This document shows positions 1-6,389 of a DNA stretch of 12,977 bases, piece after piece (the stretch's first letter is position 1; the number at the start of each line of letters is the position of its first letter). The position numbers and the translations under genes are program-made. The DNA comes from Spirochaetales bacterium (GTDB lineage: Bacteria; Spirochaetota; Spirochaetia; SZUA-6; DRHE01): positions 1 through 12,977 of the forward strand of contig DRHE01000279.1 in NCBI GenBank assembly GCA_011049745.1, in the 5' to 3' direction. The notes under the pieces are model-generated. The model worked only from the letters and a program-made list of their open reading frames with translations, made no database searches and was not told where the DNA came from.

Positions 1-1468
1 CCATATATCCTTCCACAAAGGGGGGGAATGTTTTCAGTATTTTACCATTCGGATTAATAATAGCGGTAATTCCGCCATTGGTGGCACGAACTACTGACCT
101 TTTATTTTCAACAGCTCGCAACACTCCCATACTCAGATGCTGCATTTCAGCTGCTACAGATTTGGACCACGAGTCATTGGTCATGTTTACCAGCACATCT
201 GCTCCCTCACGGATAAAATTACGGCAGAGATAGCCAAAGGTATCCTCAAAACAGATAGGTGTAGAAAACTTTACCCCATCAATTTCAAATACTGTGTATT
301 CCCTTCCCTTCTCCCAGAAATGAGTATCCGCATTACGCAGCCATCTATATACTCCGGGCAAAGTCTGCTTATAGGGAAAGTATTCAGTAAAGGGTACCAG
401 ATGAACTTTCCGGTAGGTTTCGACGATCTTGCCATCTCTAAAAAGGATGGCAGCATTATAATCCACCCTCTTTTCCTCTCCCGACTCAGTACGGACTAAC
501 TGACCATCGTCATTACCGATCACAAAGGGGAGTTCCTGCTTTTCCAGGAAGTCGCGCAATCTCTTCACCAGAATATAGGATGTCTGGTTTGTCCGGTAGC
601 GCGTATGCCAGTCAATGCCGGGTACAAATGATGTCTCCGACCAGATTATTATATCAGGCTCTTCTATCAACGCCTCACTGCTTAAGCGCATAAGTATATC
701 CAGTGACTTCTCATAGGCGACCACCCCGCCTTTCCACGGATCAACATTATGCTGGATTAGAGCAACTTTCCAGGGTTGAGAATTATCAGTATCCGCCCTG
801 GTGAATAAACCAGAAAGAATGATCACGATGAAAAAAATAAGGTAGGCGGCAAGAGGCAGCCGGTACGCCCTTATGCCTTTTAAAGATACCTGCCCTTTTA
901 AGAAGTGACCAATAAGAGCGGAAGGAAAGACAACCATTAAGGAGACTCCCCATACACCGGTAATCGAGGCAAATGCAATTAAAGGAAGAAAAAGATATTG
1001 TGAATAACCCAGGATACCGTAAGCATAGGCCAAAAAGCCTTGGGTTTTCAAAAACTCATAAGCAACCCATAACAGGCTTTGCAGGATATATCCTGACCGG
1101 GGAAAAAACGAATCTGCAGCCTTTAATAGAGGGAAAAGTAATAAAAAGTAAAAGGAATGGATGGGAGGAACTATAAAGAGAGCCAGGGGGTGGAATTCAG
1201 CTAACCAGAAATTGAAGAGGCTGTAACTGGCAAAACCGAAGAATATTCCGTAGAAGAAGCAGCTCTTCCAACTGCAGCGATGTACGACAATAAAAAGAGG
1301 TATCAGCGAAAAAAAAGCAAGGGGAAAGTAGCCCCACCGGGAAAGAAAACTGGGAAAAGAGATTGCAAATAGAAATGCCGACAGAAATAATAGAAAAATA
1401 TCTTTAAAGATAAGAAAAAAAATATTTCTCCCTTCTGAGCTTGAGGAATTAAGTTTACCGGTAAACAA
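1..1468 (-). CDS. lnt: Apolipoprotein N-acyltransferase (first copy), C-terminus cut off by the left edge
   Basis: Inner-membrane enzyme that adds the third acyl chain to the N-terminal Cys of lipoproteins, the last step of lipoprotein maturation. An uninterrupted frame of 489 codons runs to the window edge. Hydrophobic segments fill roughly residues 16-220 and a nitrilase-like periplasmic domain starts near 234 (WKVALIQHNVDP). The catalytic triad expected for Lnt is visible: Glu278 in WSETSFVPG, Lys354 in RKVHLVPFTEYFP and Cys406 in PICFEDTFG. The final membrane helix lies outside the window. The chosen start is TTG at 1468, two bases after the hup stop, because it follows AAGGGA at a 6-base spacing and there is no Met codon before residue 178. 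It is the last visible gene of the rpsT-hup-lnt run and a paralogue of the Lnt at 7112-9112. The family call is secure; the start is less so. Confidence 0.93.
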   Translation of the reverse strand, partial: MFTGKLNSSSSEGRNIFFLIFKDIFLLFLSAFLFAISFPSFLSRWGYFPLAFFSLIPLFIVVHRCSWKSCFFYGIFFGFASYSLFNFWLAEFHPLALFIVPPIHSFYFLLLFPLLKAADSFFPRSGYILQSLLWVAYEFLKTQGFLAYAYGILGYSQYLFLPLIAFASITGVWGVSLMVVFPSALIGHFLKGQVSLKGIRAYRLPLAAYLIFFIVIILSGLFTRADTDNSQPWKVALIQHNVDPWKGGVVAYEKSLDILMRLSSEALIEEPDIIIWSETSFVPGIDWHTRYRTNQTSYILVKRLRDFLEKQELPFVIGNDDGQLVRTESGEEKRVDYNAAILFRDGKIVETYRKVHLVPFTEYFPYKQTLPGVYRWLRNADTHFWEKGREYTVFEIDGVKFSTPICFEDTFGYLCRNFIREGADVLVNMTNDSWSKSVAAEMQHLSMGVLRAVENKRSVVRATNGGITAIINPNGKILKTFPPFVEGYM

Positions 1469-1470
1469 GC

Positions 1471-1770
1471 CTATTCCCTTAGGGACCAGGCTTTTTGTTT
1501 CAGTTCTCTGCCGGGGCGGAAAGAAACAACTCCATGATCCTTTACAATTACACTTGCCCCGGTCTTAGGATTTCGCGCTTTCCTTCCCTTGCGATCCTTG
1601 ACCTCAAAGGTACCAAACCCGCGCAACTCAATTATATGGTTCTGAAGCAGACCCTCTTTTATTTCCAGGAAAAATAGATTTACAATTTTATGGATATTTC
1701 TTTTGCTGACTTTGACCTTTGGGTAGATATTATCAATTATTTGTGCTTTGGTGAGCTTGGTTTCAGACAT
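1471..1770 (-). CDS. hup: HU/IHF-family DNA-binding protein
   Basis: Small nucleoid protein that binds and bends DNA as a dimer. The 99 residues are close to the usual 90-100. The N-terminal helices (residues 5-45) are followed by the family's core GFGTFEV at 51-57, and the beta-arm carries RNPKTG at 66-71 with the intercalating Pro68. The end VSFRPGRELK at 82-91 is typical, followed by a short tail (QKAWSLRE). The ATG at 1770 has a good ribosome site (AAAGGAG, five-base spacing). The gene lies 62 bp downstream of rpsT and two bases upstream of lnt, so the three are probably co-transcribed. Whether it works as HU or as an IHF-like subunit cannot be settled from sequence, so the symbol names the family only. 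Confidence 0.95.
   Translation of the reverse strand: MSETKLTKAQIIDNIYPKVKVSKRNIHKIVNLFFLEIKEGLLQNHIIELRGFGTFEVKDRKGRKARNPKTGASVIVKDHGVVSFRPGRELKQKAWSLRE
1475..1480 (-). promoter_or_regulatory. Ribosome binding site for the first lnt, inside the end of hup
   Basis: AAGGGA on the minus strand lies inside the last codons of hup, six bases before the TTG at 1468. It decides the lnt start and implies translational coupling to hup. Seen in sequence; the assignment is inference. Confidence 0.55.
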
Positions 1771-1793
1771 CCAAACTCCTTTCCCTTTAACGG

Positions 1794-1799
1794 ATTATA
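1794..1799 (-). promoter_or_regulatory. Possible internal -10 box for hup
   Basis: A perfect TATAAT hexamer on the minus strand sits in the 62-bp rpsT-hup gap, about 24 bp before the HU start codon. No good -35 hexamer lies 16-18 bp upstream (CTTTAT at 17 bp). It could be a secondary promoter that lets hup and lnt be expressed without rpsT, or a chance match in AT-rich spacer. Confidence 0.3.
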
Positions 1800-1832
1800 T
1801 CTTGAATACTTAGGATATAAAGCTCTAAAAGG

Positions 1833-2096
1833 TTAGCTCACTTTGTTGAGCATTTTATGTAGCCTATGTTTCTTCCTGGCTACCATGTTTTTATGAAAAA
1901 CACCCTTGCTGACAGCTCTATCCAGTAATCTTATACAAATCTTTAATTCTACTTCTGCTTTATCTTTGGAATTATCTTTTAAAGCTTCCAGGTAACTTCT
2001 TATACTGGTCCGTACTCTGGAGCGCACCATTTTATTCCTTAGACGCCGCGTCTCACTCTGTTTGTGTCTCTTCGCAGCTGAATCTTTTACCGGCAA
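1833..2096 (-). CDS. rpsT: 30S ribosomal protein S20
   Basis: Primary 16S rRNA-binding protein of the small subunit. The 87 residues match the family length. The sequence is very basic and helical, with the S20 N-terminal signature SAAKRHKQSETRRLRNK at residues 6-22 and a C-terminal basic stretch ending VARKKHRLHKMLNKVS. The start is TTG at 2096, supported by a strong ribosome site (GGAGGG at 2110-2105, eight-base spacing) and by alignment of the N-terminus to the usual S20 start; no ATG is available near it. S20 genes in enterobacteria also use a weak non-ATG start tied to autoregulation, so the TTG may be functional. It is the first gene of the leftward rpsT-hup-lnt run. Confidence 0.95.
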   Translation of the reverse strand: MPVKDSAAKRHKQSETRRLRNKMVRSRVRTSIRSYLEALKDNSKDKAEVELKICIRLLDRAVSKGVFHKNMVARKKHRLHKMLNKVS

Positions 2097-2137
2097 TGAA
2101 CTTACCCTCCATAAATTTCGCTTTAATAATTGCTATA

Positions 2138-2166
2138 AAAATAACACAAATTGGCTTGGGTGTCAA
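2138..2166 (-). promoter_or_regulatory. Sigma70-type promoter of the rpsT-hup-lnt run
   Basis: On the minus strand a perfect -35 TTGACA (2166-2161) is separated by exactly 17 bp from TATTTT (2143-2138), a 4-of-6 match to the -10 consensus. Transcription would begin near 2131, giving a leader of about 35 bases before the rpsT TTG, with the GGAGGG ribosome site inside it. The -35 hexamer is part of the palindrome at 2158-2194. Assignment by consensus match only. Confidence 0.7.
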
Positions 2167-2194
2167 GGCGACTGATTAAGGAGCCTTGACACCC
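2158..2194. repeat. Perfect 12-bp inverted repeat overlapping the rpsT -35 box
   Basis: The arms gggtgtcaaggc (2158-2169) and gccttgacaccc (2183-2194) are exact reverse complements separated by 13 bases. Each arm contains a TTGACA, the left one on the minus strand (the rpsT -35) and the right one on the plus strand. No T-run follows on either strand, so an intrinsic terminator is unlikely. It may be a binding site for a dimeric regulator or an outlying unit of the neighbouring repeat array. Confidence 0.7.
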
Positions 2195-2310
2195 GACCGA
2201 TTAGGGAAGGTTGACAGCCGAACCGTTAAGCCGACCGATTAAGGAGGGTTGACAGCCGAACCGTCAAGCCGACCGATTAGGGAGGCTTAACAGGGTTGAC
2301 AGGCCAACCG
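2170..2310. repeat. Degenerate 38-bp tandem repeat array
   Basis: Two nearly identical 38-bp units, 2193-2230 and 2231-2268, both begin ccgaccgatta and contain ttgacagccgaaccgt. They differ at only a few positions. A diverged third unit starts at 2269 (ccgaccgattagggagg), and a partial unit lies at 2170-2192 (gactgattaagga ... ttgacac). Plus-strand TTGACA hexamers occur at 2186, 2211, 2249 and 2296. None has a -10-like hexamer about 17 bp downstream, so these are not obvious promoters. Short inverted repeats inside it (gttaagcc at 2225-2232 against ggcttaac at 2284-2291) could form hairpins. The array fills most of the gap at 2097-2403, between the rpsT leader and the sensor remnant. Function unknown. 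Confidence 0.75.
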
Positions 2311-2403
2311 GAGGAAGTCCTTTAAGGCGACCGCCCAAGTATATTTCACCATTTAGATGAGCCTCGAAGGGTATCTGGTCTGCATTATGCCAAGGAAATT
2401 AAG

Positions 2404-3351
2404 GTGGCGAAATGCAATTGGGAGGTTGTTTTCGCGCCTGCTCCTAAATTTTTTACTATTGGCCGGAACATAGGCCCCTGGAGTGCACTTATTACCTTCC
2501 TCTTTCTTTCCGCTCTACTGACCATTTATGTAATCCAGAACAGGCGGAGGGCCAGGATCATCAATGCCCTTGTAGAGCGGCGTACTGCCGAGCTTACGGA
2601 ACAGCGGAATCTTATGCGCACTGTTTTTTCCACAACACCTGATCTCATGATACTGCAGGACCTGGATTCAGTTTACCAGACAGCTAATGAGGCCTTCTGC
2701 AGCCTTATCGGCATTAATATGAGCGAAATCGCCGGAAAAACCGACTTTGACTTCTTTCCTCCGGATAAAGCGGAAGAGTATAGAAAGCGTGACAGGGAAG
2801 TGATTGAATCCGGTGAGCCCATGACCATCGATGAGGAGGTAACCGGTATCCGGGGCAAAAGATGGCTGAGCGTAACCAGGACACCTGTCTATGATGCTGA
2901 CGGCAATATGAATGGATTGCTCTACTCCTTTGATGTATGCGCACAGCCACGGTTTTTTACGCAGAACGGCCTTAGAGTTAATCTGAAAACGGCACCCGGC
3001 TGGAGCGGCATAAAAGAGCTCATGGCTAACGGCAGGATTGATGCTGCGCACATGCTCGCGCCATTGCCCCTGGCCTGCAGCCTGGGTCTGGACGGCATAA
3101 AATCGGATATAAATCTGGCCGTAGTTCAGAATATAAACGGACAGGCCCTTACCCTGGCAAAAAAGCACCTCGACATAAAAGATGAACGCGATATGAAGGG
3201 TTTCAGGTTCGGGGTGCCTTACCGCTTTTCAATGCACTACTATCTTTTAGCCTTTTTTCTGGCTGAAAAGGGGCTGAATCCTCTTACCGATGTCACTATT
3301 GAGGAGATCGCGCCGCAGCGGCTGCCCTATTACCTGAAAAAGGGGTATTGA
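2404..3351 (+). CDS. Mosaic sensor remnant: CHASE-like end, membrane helix, PAS domain, then NrtA/CmpA-like fragment
   Basis: A 315-codon frame with a GTG start, probably not an intact gene. Residues 1-18 (CNWEVVFAP) resemble the end of an extracellular CHASE sensor domain, and matching coding sequence continues in frame upstream of the start to about 2344 (LHYAKEIKVAK). A membrane helix lies at about 24-45, a linker ending VERRTAELTEQ at 57-67, and a PAS domain at about 70-178 (TPDLMILQDLD, ANEAFCSLIG). A kinase should follow, but after YSFDV the sequence switches in frame to a nitrate/bicarbonate-type binding-protein fragment at about 184-315 (GWSGIKEL, DAAHMLAPLPLA, RLPYYLKKG). That fragment lacks its N-terminal lobe and stops early. 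No histidine kinase core is present. No clear ribosome site precedes the GTG. Most likely a fused leftover of two sensors; an expressed chimera is possible. Confidence 0.6.
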   Translation: MAKCNWEVVFAPAPKFFTIGRNIGPWSALITFLFLSALLTIYVIQNRRRARIINALVERRTAELTEQRNLMRTVFSTTPDLMILQDLDSVYQTANEAFCSLIGINMSEIAGKTDFDFFPPDKAEEYRKRDREVIESGEPMTIDEEVTGIRGKRWLSVTRTPVYDADGNMNGLLYSFDVCAQPRFFTQNGLRVNLKTAPGWSGIKELMANGRIDAAHMLAPLPLACSLGLDGIKSDINLAVVQNINGQALTLAKKHLDIKDERDMKGFRFGVPYRFSMHYYLLAFFLAEKGLNPLTDVTIEEIAPQRLPYYLKKGY

Positions 3352-3400
3352 AGGCTTTTTAGAGGAAGTCCCGGGTCAGATTGCCGCTTTAAGTGAGGCC

Positions 3401-3676
3401 TTGGAAAAGAAAGATAGAGATTTGATCCGGCGGCAGGCCCATACGCTTAAAGGTTCTTCAGCGAATATTGGCGCACCTGCCCTGCAGGATACAGCCTACC
3501 AGATTGAACTGGCTGCCAAAGCCGGCAATCTGGATAAAACTATTAATTTAATCCCTGAGCTCGATAAGCAATTAAAGGAGCTGAAACAGGTTTTAACTCT
3601 GTCAGGGTCTATAACGGATGATATTTATGAAAACACTGATTGCAGAGGACAGTACAAGTTCCCGCATGATGCTTGA
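3401..3676 (+). pseudogene. HPt (histidine phosphotransfer) domain fragment
   Basis: HPt domains relay phosphate between receivers through one His. The motif RRQAHTLKGSSANIGA is clear, with the phospho-acceptor His encoded at 3440-3442. Homology starts earlier than the TTG at 3401: the same frame reads GIEGFLEEVPGQIAALSEAL from 3344, the usual first helix, so 3401 is unlikely to be a true start. The frame opens just after a TGA at 3335-3337, and there is no start codon with a ribosome site ahead of the domain. The piece is best seen as the C-terminal tail of a hybrid kinase whose body is gone, joined to the NrtA-like fragment in a different frame. Its end overlaps the response-regulator stub. 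Confidence 0.7.
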
Positions 3677-3692
3677 AAGATTAGAGATGTAA
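3627..3692 (+). pseudogene. Truncated response regulator, first 21 codons only
   Basis: From the ATG at 3627 the frame reads MKTLIAEDSTSSRMMLERLE and then hits TAA after Met21. This is the first strand, acidic pocket (AED) and first helix of a receiver domain; the phosphorylated Asp and the rest are missing. It resembles the start of the intact receiver-PP2C protein on the other strand (MKILIAEDDRVQRTLLRKIL). A hybrid kinase followed by an overlapping regulator gene is a common layout, so this is probably the stump of that partner. Confidence 0.6.
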
Positions 3693-3708
3693 TACCAAAT
3701 AAGCAGAC

Positions 3709-4905
3709 TCAAGTACTCTGTTCAACTTCCATGGCCAGGAGTGTTACATCGTCTAAAAAGTTCGGGCCTTCACACCACGCTTCCAGTGCAAGCAGGAGCC
3801 CTTCAAGGCTTTGCTCCAGTGATTCTCTTTTAAGTCCCTGCAGTGATTTAAGAATACGTTTAATATCGAATAATTTTCCTTCAGGATTTGAGCTTTCAAT
3901 AAGACCGTCGGAATAGAAATAGAGACGGTCGCCGGGATTAAGTTTTATTACCTGTTCTTCATACGCAGGGGTCGAAACGAATCCTACGGGAAAGCTATCT
4001 ACATCCAGACAACACGGCTTTTTATTATTGCTTATAACAATTAAGCCGGGATGGCCCGCTGAAACGTATTTAAACTCATTATTCTCTGTATTGAATATTC
4101 CATAAGCAAATGTAAAAAACTGCTGATTTTTCTCGTTCATCTGGAACTGTTTATTCAACTGCCTGGCAACATAGAGCGGCGCGGATAGTTCATATCCATT
4201 GCCGTTTTTCTGCCGGCGCCAGAGCAGAGAGGAGCGGCTTAACATGGGTGTAAGAATACGGCTTAAAGAAACGGCAAGCAGAGCCGCAGCCACCCCGTGG
4301 CCGCTTACATCCAGAATATAAAGTCCCAGATGCTTATTATCCAATTGAAAAATATTTAAAATATCACCGGCAAGATCATGAAAAGGCCGGTAGCGCCAGG
4401 CAAAGTTTACTCCTTTTGCTTCAGGAAGCTGTTCAGGCAGCAGGGATTCCTGTGTTTTTACAGCCGATTCCATGTTCAGCCGCATTTCTTCATTAGCAGC
4501 CTGGAGTTGTTTATTTCGATGGGAAAGCTTCTGCTCCAACCGGACTATCCTTTCACCGGCCCGCAGCCTTACCTCCAGCTCTCTCATATCTATAGGCTTG
4601 GTGATGAAGTCATCCGCTCCTGCTCCCATACACTTAACCATATCCTCTTTCTCAGTTTTAGAGGTCATTATAATAATGTATATATATTCCCCGCTGGGAA
4701 TTGAGCGGATTTTTCTTATCAGTTCAATACCATCCATATTGGGCATAATCCAATCGGTAATAACAATGGAATGATCTCCCTTTTTAATCTCAGAGAGGGC
4801 TTTCACTCCGTCTACCGTTTCAGTAACCTCATGGTCCCATTTCTCTAAGATTTTCCGGAGGAGAGTACGTTGAACCCTGTCGTCTTCAGCAATGAGAATT
4901 TTCAT
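3709..4905 (-). CDS. Response regulator with PP2C-type (RsbU/SpoIIE-like) phosphatase output
   Basis: A 398-residue cytoplasmic signalling protein. The receiver domain (1-118) has the acidic pair Asp8/Asp9, phosphorylation site Asp51 (TDWIMPNMDG), Thr81 and Lys103, all intact. A coiled coil follows at about 120-150. The PP2C Ser/Thr phosphatase domain (about 165-393) keeps its metal-binding acidic residues: Asp181 (LAGDIL), Asp199 (LDVSGHG), Asp333 (YSDGLIES) and Asp386 (LDDVTLL). Such proteins usually dephosphorylate an anti-sigma antagonist or similar partner when their receiver is phosphorylated; neither a cognate intact kinase nor an STAS or anti-sigma gene is visible here. It converges with the sensor remnants, whose regulator stub ends 16 bp away, and has its own promoter. 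The domain calls are firm; the target is unknown. Confidence 0.93.
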   Translation of the reverse strand: MKILIAEDDRVQRTLLRKILEKWDHEVTETVDGVKALSEIKKGDHSIVITDWIMPNMDGIELIRKIRSIPSGEYIYIIIMTSKTEKEDMVKCMGAGADDFITKPIDMRELEVRLRAGERIVRLEQKLSHRNKQLQAANEEMRLNMESAVKTQESLLPEQLPEAKGVNFAWRYRPFHDLAGDILNIFQLDNKHLGLYILDVSGHGVAAALLAVSLSRILTPMLSRSSLLWRRQKNGNGYELSAPLYVARQLNKQFQMNEKNQQFFTFAYGIFNTENNEFKYVSAGHPGLIVISNNKKPCCLDVDSFPVGFVSTPAYEEQVIKLNPGDRLYFYSDGLIESSNPEGKLFDIKRILKSLQGLKRESLEQSLEGLLLALEAWCEGPNFLDDVTLLAMEVEQST

Positions 4906-4917
4906 CTATTACCGGAT

Positions 4918-4945
4918 ATTCTATTAAGCCATTTGCAAATGTCAA
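4918..4945 (-). promoter_or_regulatory. Strong sigma70-type promoter for the receiver-PP2C gene, near-leaderless
   Basis: The minus strand shows TTGACA (4945-4940), a 16-bp spacer and TAGAAT (4923-4918), matching consensus 6 of 6 and 5 of 6. The expected start of transcription, near 4911, is only about six bases from the ATG at 4905, and no Shine-Dalgarno sequence is visible (ATCCGGTAATAG precedes the ATG). It lies in the 108-bp gap after hflX, which holds no convincing terminator. Confidence 0.7.
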
Positions 4946-5013
4946 GGTGTTAAAGTGCAGCAAGTGCGCTTTGAATGCGGCCGATAAGGCTTCTTGCGCA
5001 TGGTCAGAGATGC

Positions 5014-6318
5014 TCAATCGGAAAGAGAAATGGTGATGAAGGGTCTAAGGCGTGCTGCCAGGACCGGCGGCACATAGGCCCGGAGATATGTGCCACCCTC
5101 TCTGTGCTCCTCCAGTTCAACGGTGCCCCGTTTGTGGATCTGGTTAAGTAGACCTCCCTGGCTGTACTGCAGAAGACCCTCCACCAGAGTCATGTTATCC
5201 TTGAGTAATGATTCAATCCTTTTCTTTAGCCCGCTGATTCCCTCACCGGTTAAAGCGCTTATTCTCACAGAAGGGTCATCCATGCAACCTTCATGGCCAA
5301 GTTTATCTATCTTATTCCAAACCTTCAGGATTATTTCATCCTTCACTCCCAGTTCATACAGCACTTTTTCCACTGCACCAACTTGAGCATCCGCCTTTGG
5401 ATGAGCACTGTCAACCAGGTGGAGTATGAGATCAGACTCTGCAATCTCCTCCAAAGTTGCCCGAAATGCGGCAATAAGCTCATGGGGCAATCTTTTTATA
5501 AAGCCGACAGTATCGGTAAAAAGAACTTCCCGCCCGGCAGGCAAATGCACAAGCCGGGTCAATGGATCCAGAGTGACAAAAAGCTGATCTTCAATCAGCA
5601 CATCCTCCTGTGACAGGGCTCTTAAGAGGCTGCTCTTTCCGGCATTTGTATAACCTGTCAGGGAGATCACGGGAATCCCGCCATTCCTGCGCCGCCGGCG
5701 GTAGTGGCGACGGTGAATCCGGATATCCTCCAGTTTGCTCTTTAGAGATGATATACGCCTTCTGATAAGCCGTCTGTCCGATTCAAGCTGGGTTTCGCCC
5801 GGCCCTCTAAGGCCGACACCCCCCTTTACCCCTCCGGCGCGTCCGCCTGCCTGCCGGACCAGGTGAGTCCAGAGGCGCGTGAGCCTGGGAAGGCGGTACT
5901 GGTATTGAGCCAGCTCAACCTGCAGCTTTCCCTCCCTGGAATGAGCATGCTGGGCGAAAATATCAAGAATTAATGCAGTTCTGTCGATTACTTTAAAACT
6001 CTCTGGAAGCCTTGCCTCTATATTTCGCTGCTGCCCGGGAGTGAGCTCGTCATCCACGATTACAGTCTGGGCATTCAGCAGCTCCATCTCTTCACTGATC
6101 TGCTTTAGTTTTCCCGACCCCATGTATGTGGAAGGATCAGGAGCAGCCCGTTTCTGAAGCGCAGTCCCGGCCACGACCAACCCGGCTGTTTGCGCGAGCT
6201 GCACAAGTTCCTTCAGGGAGTCTTCGATTGACCATAAACCATCAGCACCGGACTGAGAATCCATAGCAAAAAGAAAAACTCTTTCAGGAGGCACTTCTGT
6301 TTCGATAAGGCTCTTCAT
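5014..6318 (-). CDS. hflX: GTPase HflX, ribosome-splitting factor
   Basis: TRAFAC-class GTPase that binds the 50S subunit and splits stalled ribosomes after stress. With the ATG at 6318 the protein has 434 residues, normal for HflX. The N-terminal domain carries the glycine-rich GVGLRGPGETQLE at 167-179 and a helical linker; the G domain has Walker A GYTNAGKSS (222-230), G3 DTVGF (269-273) and G4 NKID (335-338), ending in a short C-terminal domain. The linker before the G domain holds an unusually basic run (HRRHYRRRRRN). The frame stays open to a TTG at 6438 and includes an ATG at 6420, but those would overlap the glycosylase gene and add residues without family similarity; 6318 follows GAGG at five bases. 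The gene ends the housekeeping run 71 bp after the glycosylase stop. Confidence 0.93.
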   Translation of the reverse strand: MKSLIETEVPPERVFLFAMDSQSGADGLWSIEDSLKELVQLAQTAGLVVAGTALQKRAAPDPSTYMGSGKLKQISEEMELLNAQTVIVDDELTPGQQRNIEARLPESFKVIDRTALILDIFAQHAHSREGKLQVELAQYQYRLPRLTRLWTHLVRQAGGRAGGVKGGVGLRGPGETQLESDRRLIRRRISSLKSKLEDIRIHRRHYRRRRRNGGIPVISLTGYTNAGKSSLLRALSQEDVLIEDQLFVTLDPLTRLVHLPAGREVLFTDTVGFIKRLPHELIAAFRATLEEIAESDLILHLVDSAHPKADAQVGAVEKVLYELGVKDEIILKVWNKIDKLGHEGCMDDPSVRISALTGEGISGLKKRIESLLKDNMTLVEGLLQYSQGGLLNQIHKRGTVELEEHREGGTYLRAYVPPVLAARLRPFITISLSD

Positions 6319-6389
6319 CCTACCCTCACTATATCCCATCATACTCATCGACTGCAATGCTGTTCCGGTGAAAAAAATATAATCAGATC

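Noticed and set aside
137..499. A 120-codon plus-strand frame.
   Set aside because: It is antisense to the catalytic domain of the first lnt, whose frame is uninterrupted and carries the Glu-Lys-Cys triad.
2158..2194. The perfect hairpin was considered as an intrinsic terminator.
   Set aside because: No T-run follows on either strand, and it overlaps a good -35 box for rpsT.
2225..2291. GTTAAGC and GCTTAAC in the repeat array looked like integron attC core sites (GTTRRRY / RYYYAAC), as in the Treponema denticola integron.
   Set aside because: They occur in the wrong order and orientation on both strands, there is no integrase or cassette gene nearby, and the rest of the unit lacks attC structure.
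2170..2310. The regular repeats were considered as a small CRISPR array.
   Set aside because: The units are directly adjacent without unique spacers, they are degenerate, and no cas gene is present.
2668..3168. A 166-codon minus-strand frame.
   Set aside because: It is the shadow of the PAS/NrtA-like coding frame, with no recognisable domain and a composition unlike its neighbours.
2311..3371. The 10-mer gaggaagtcc occurs at 2311 and again at 3362, near both ends of the mosaic remnant, and might be a deletion or insertion target repeat.
   Set aside because: Many 10-base repeats are expected by chance in 13 kb, and the flanks do not match.
4906..5013. TGCGC and GCGCA after hflX were considered as a terminator stem.
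   Set aside because: The stem is only five base pairs around a loop of roughly 28 bases, and there is no T-run.
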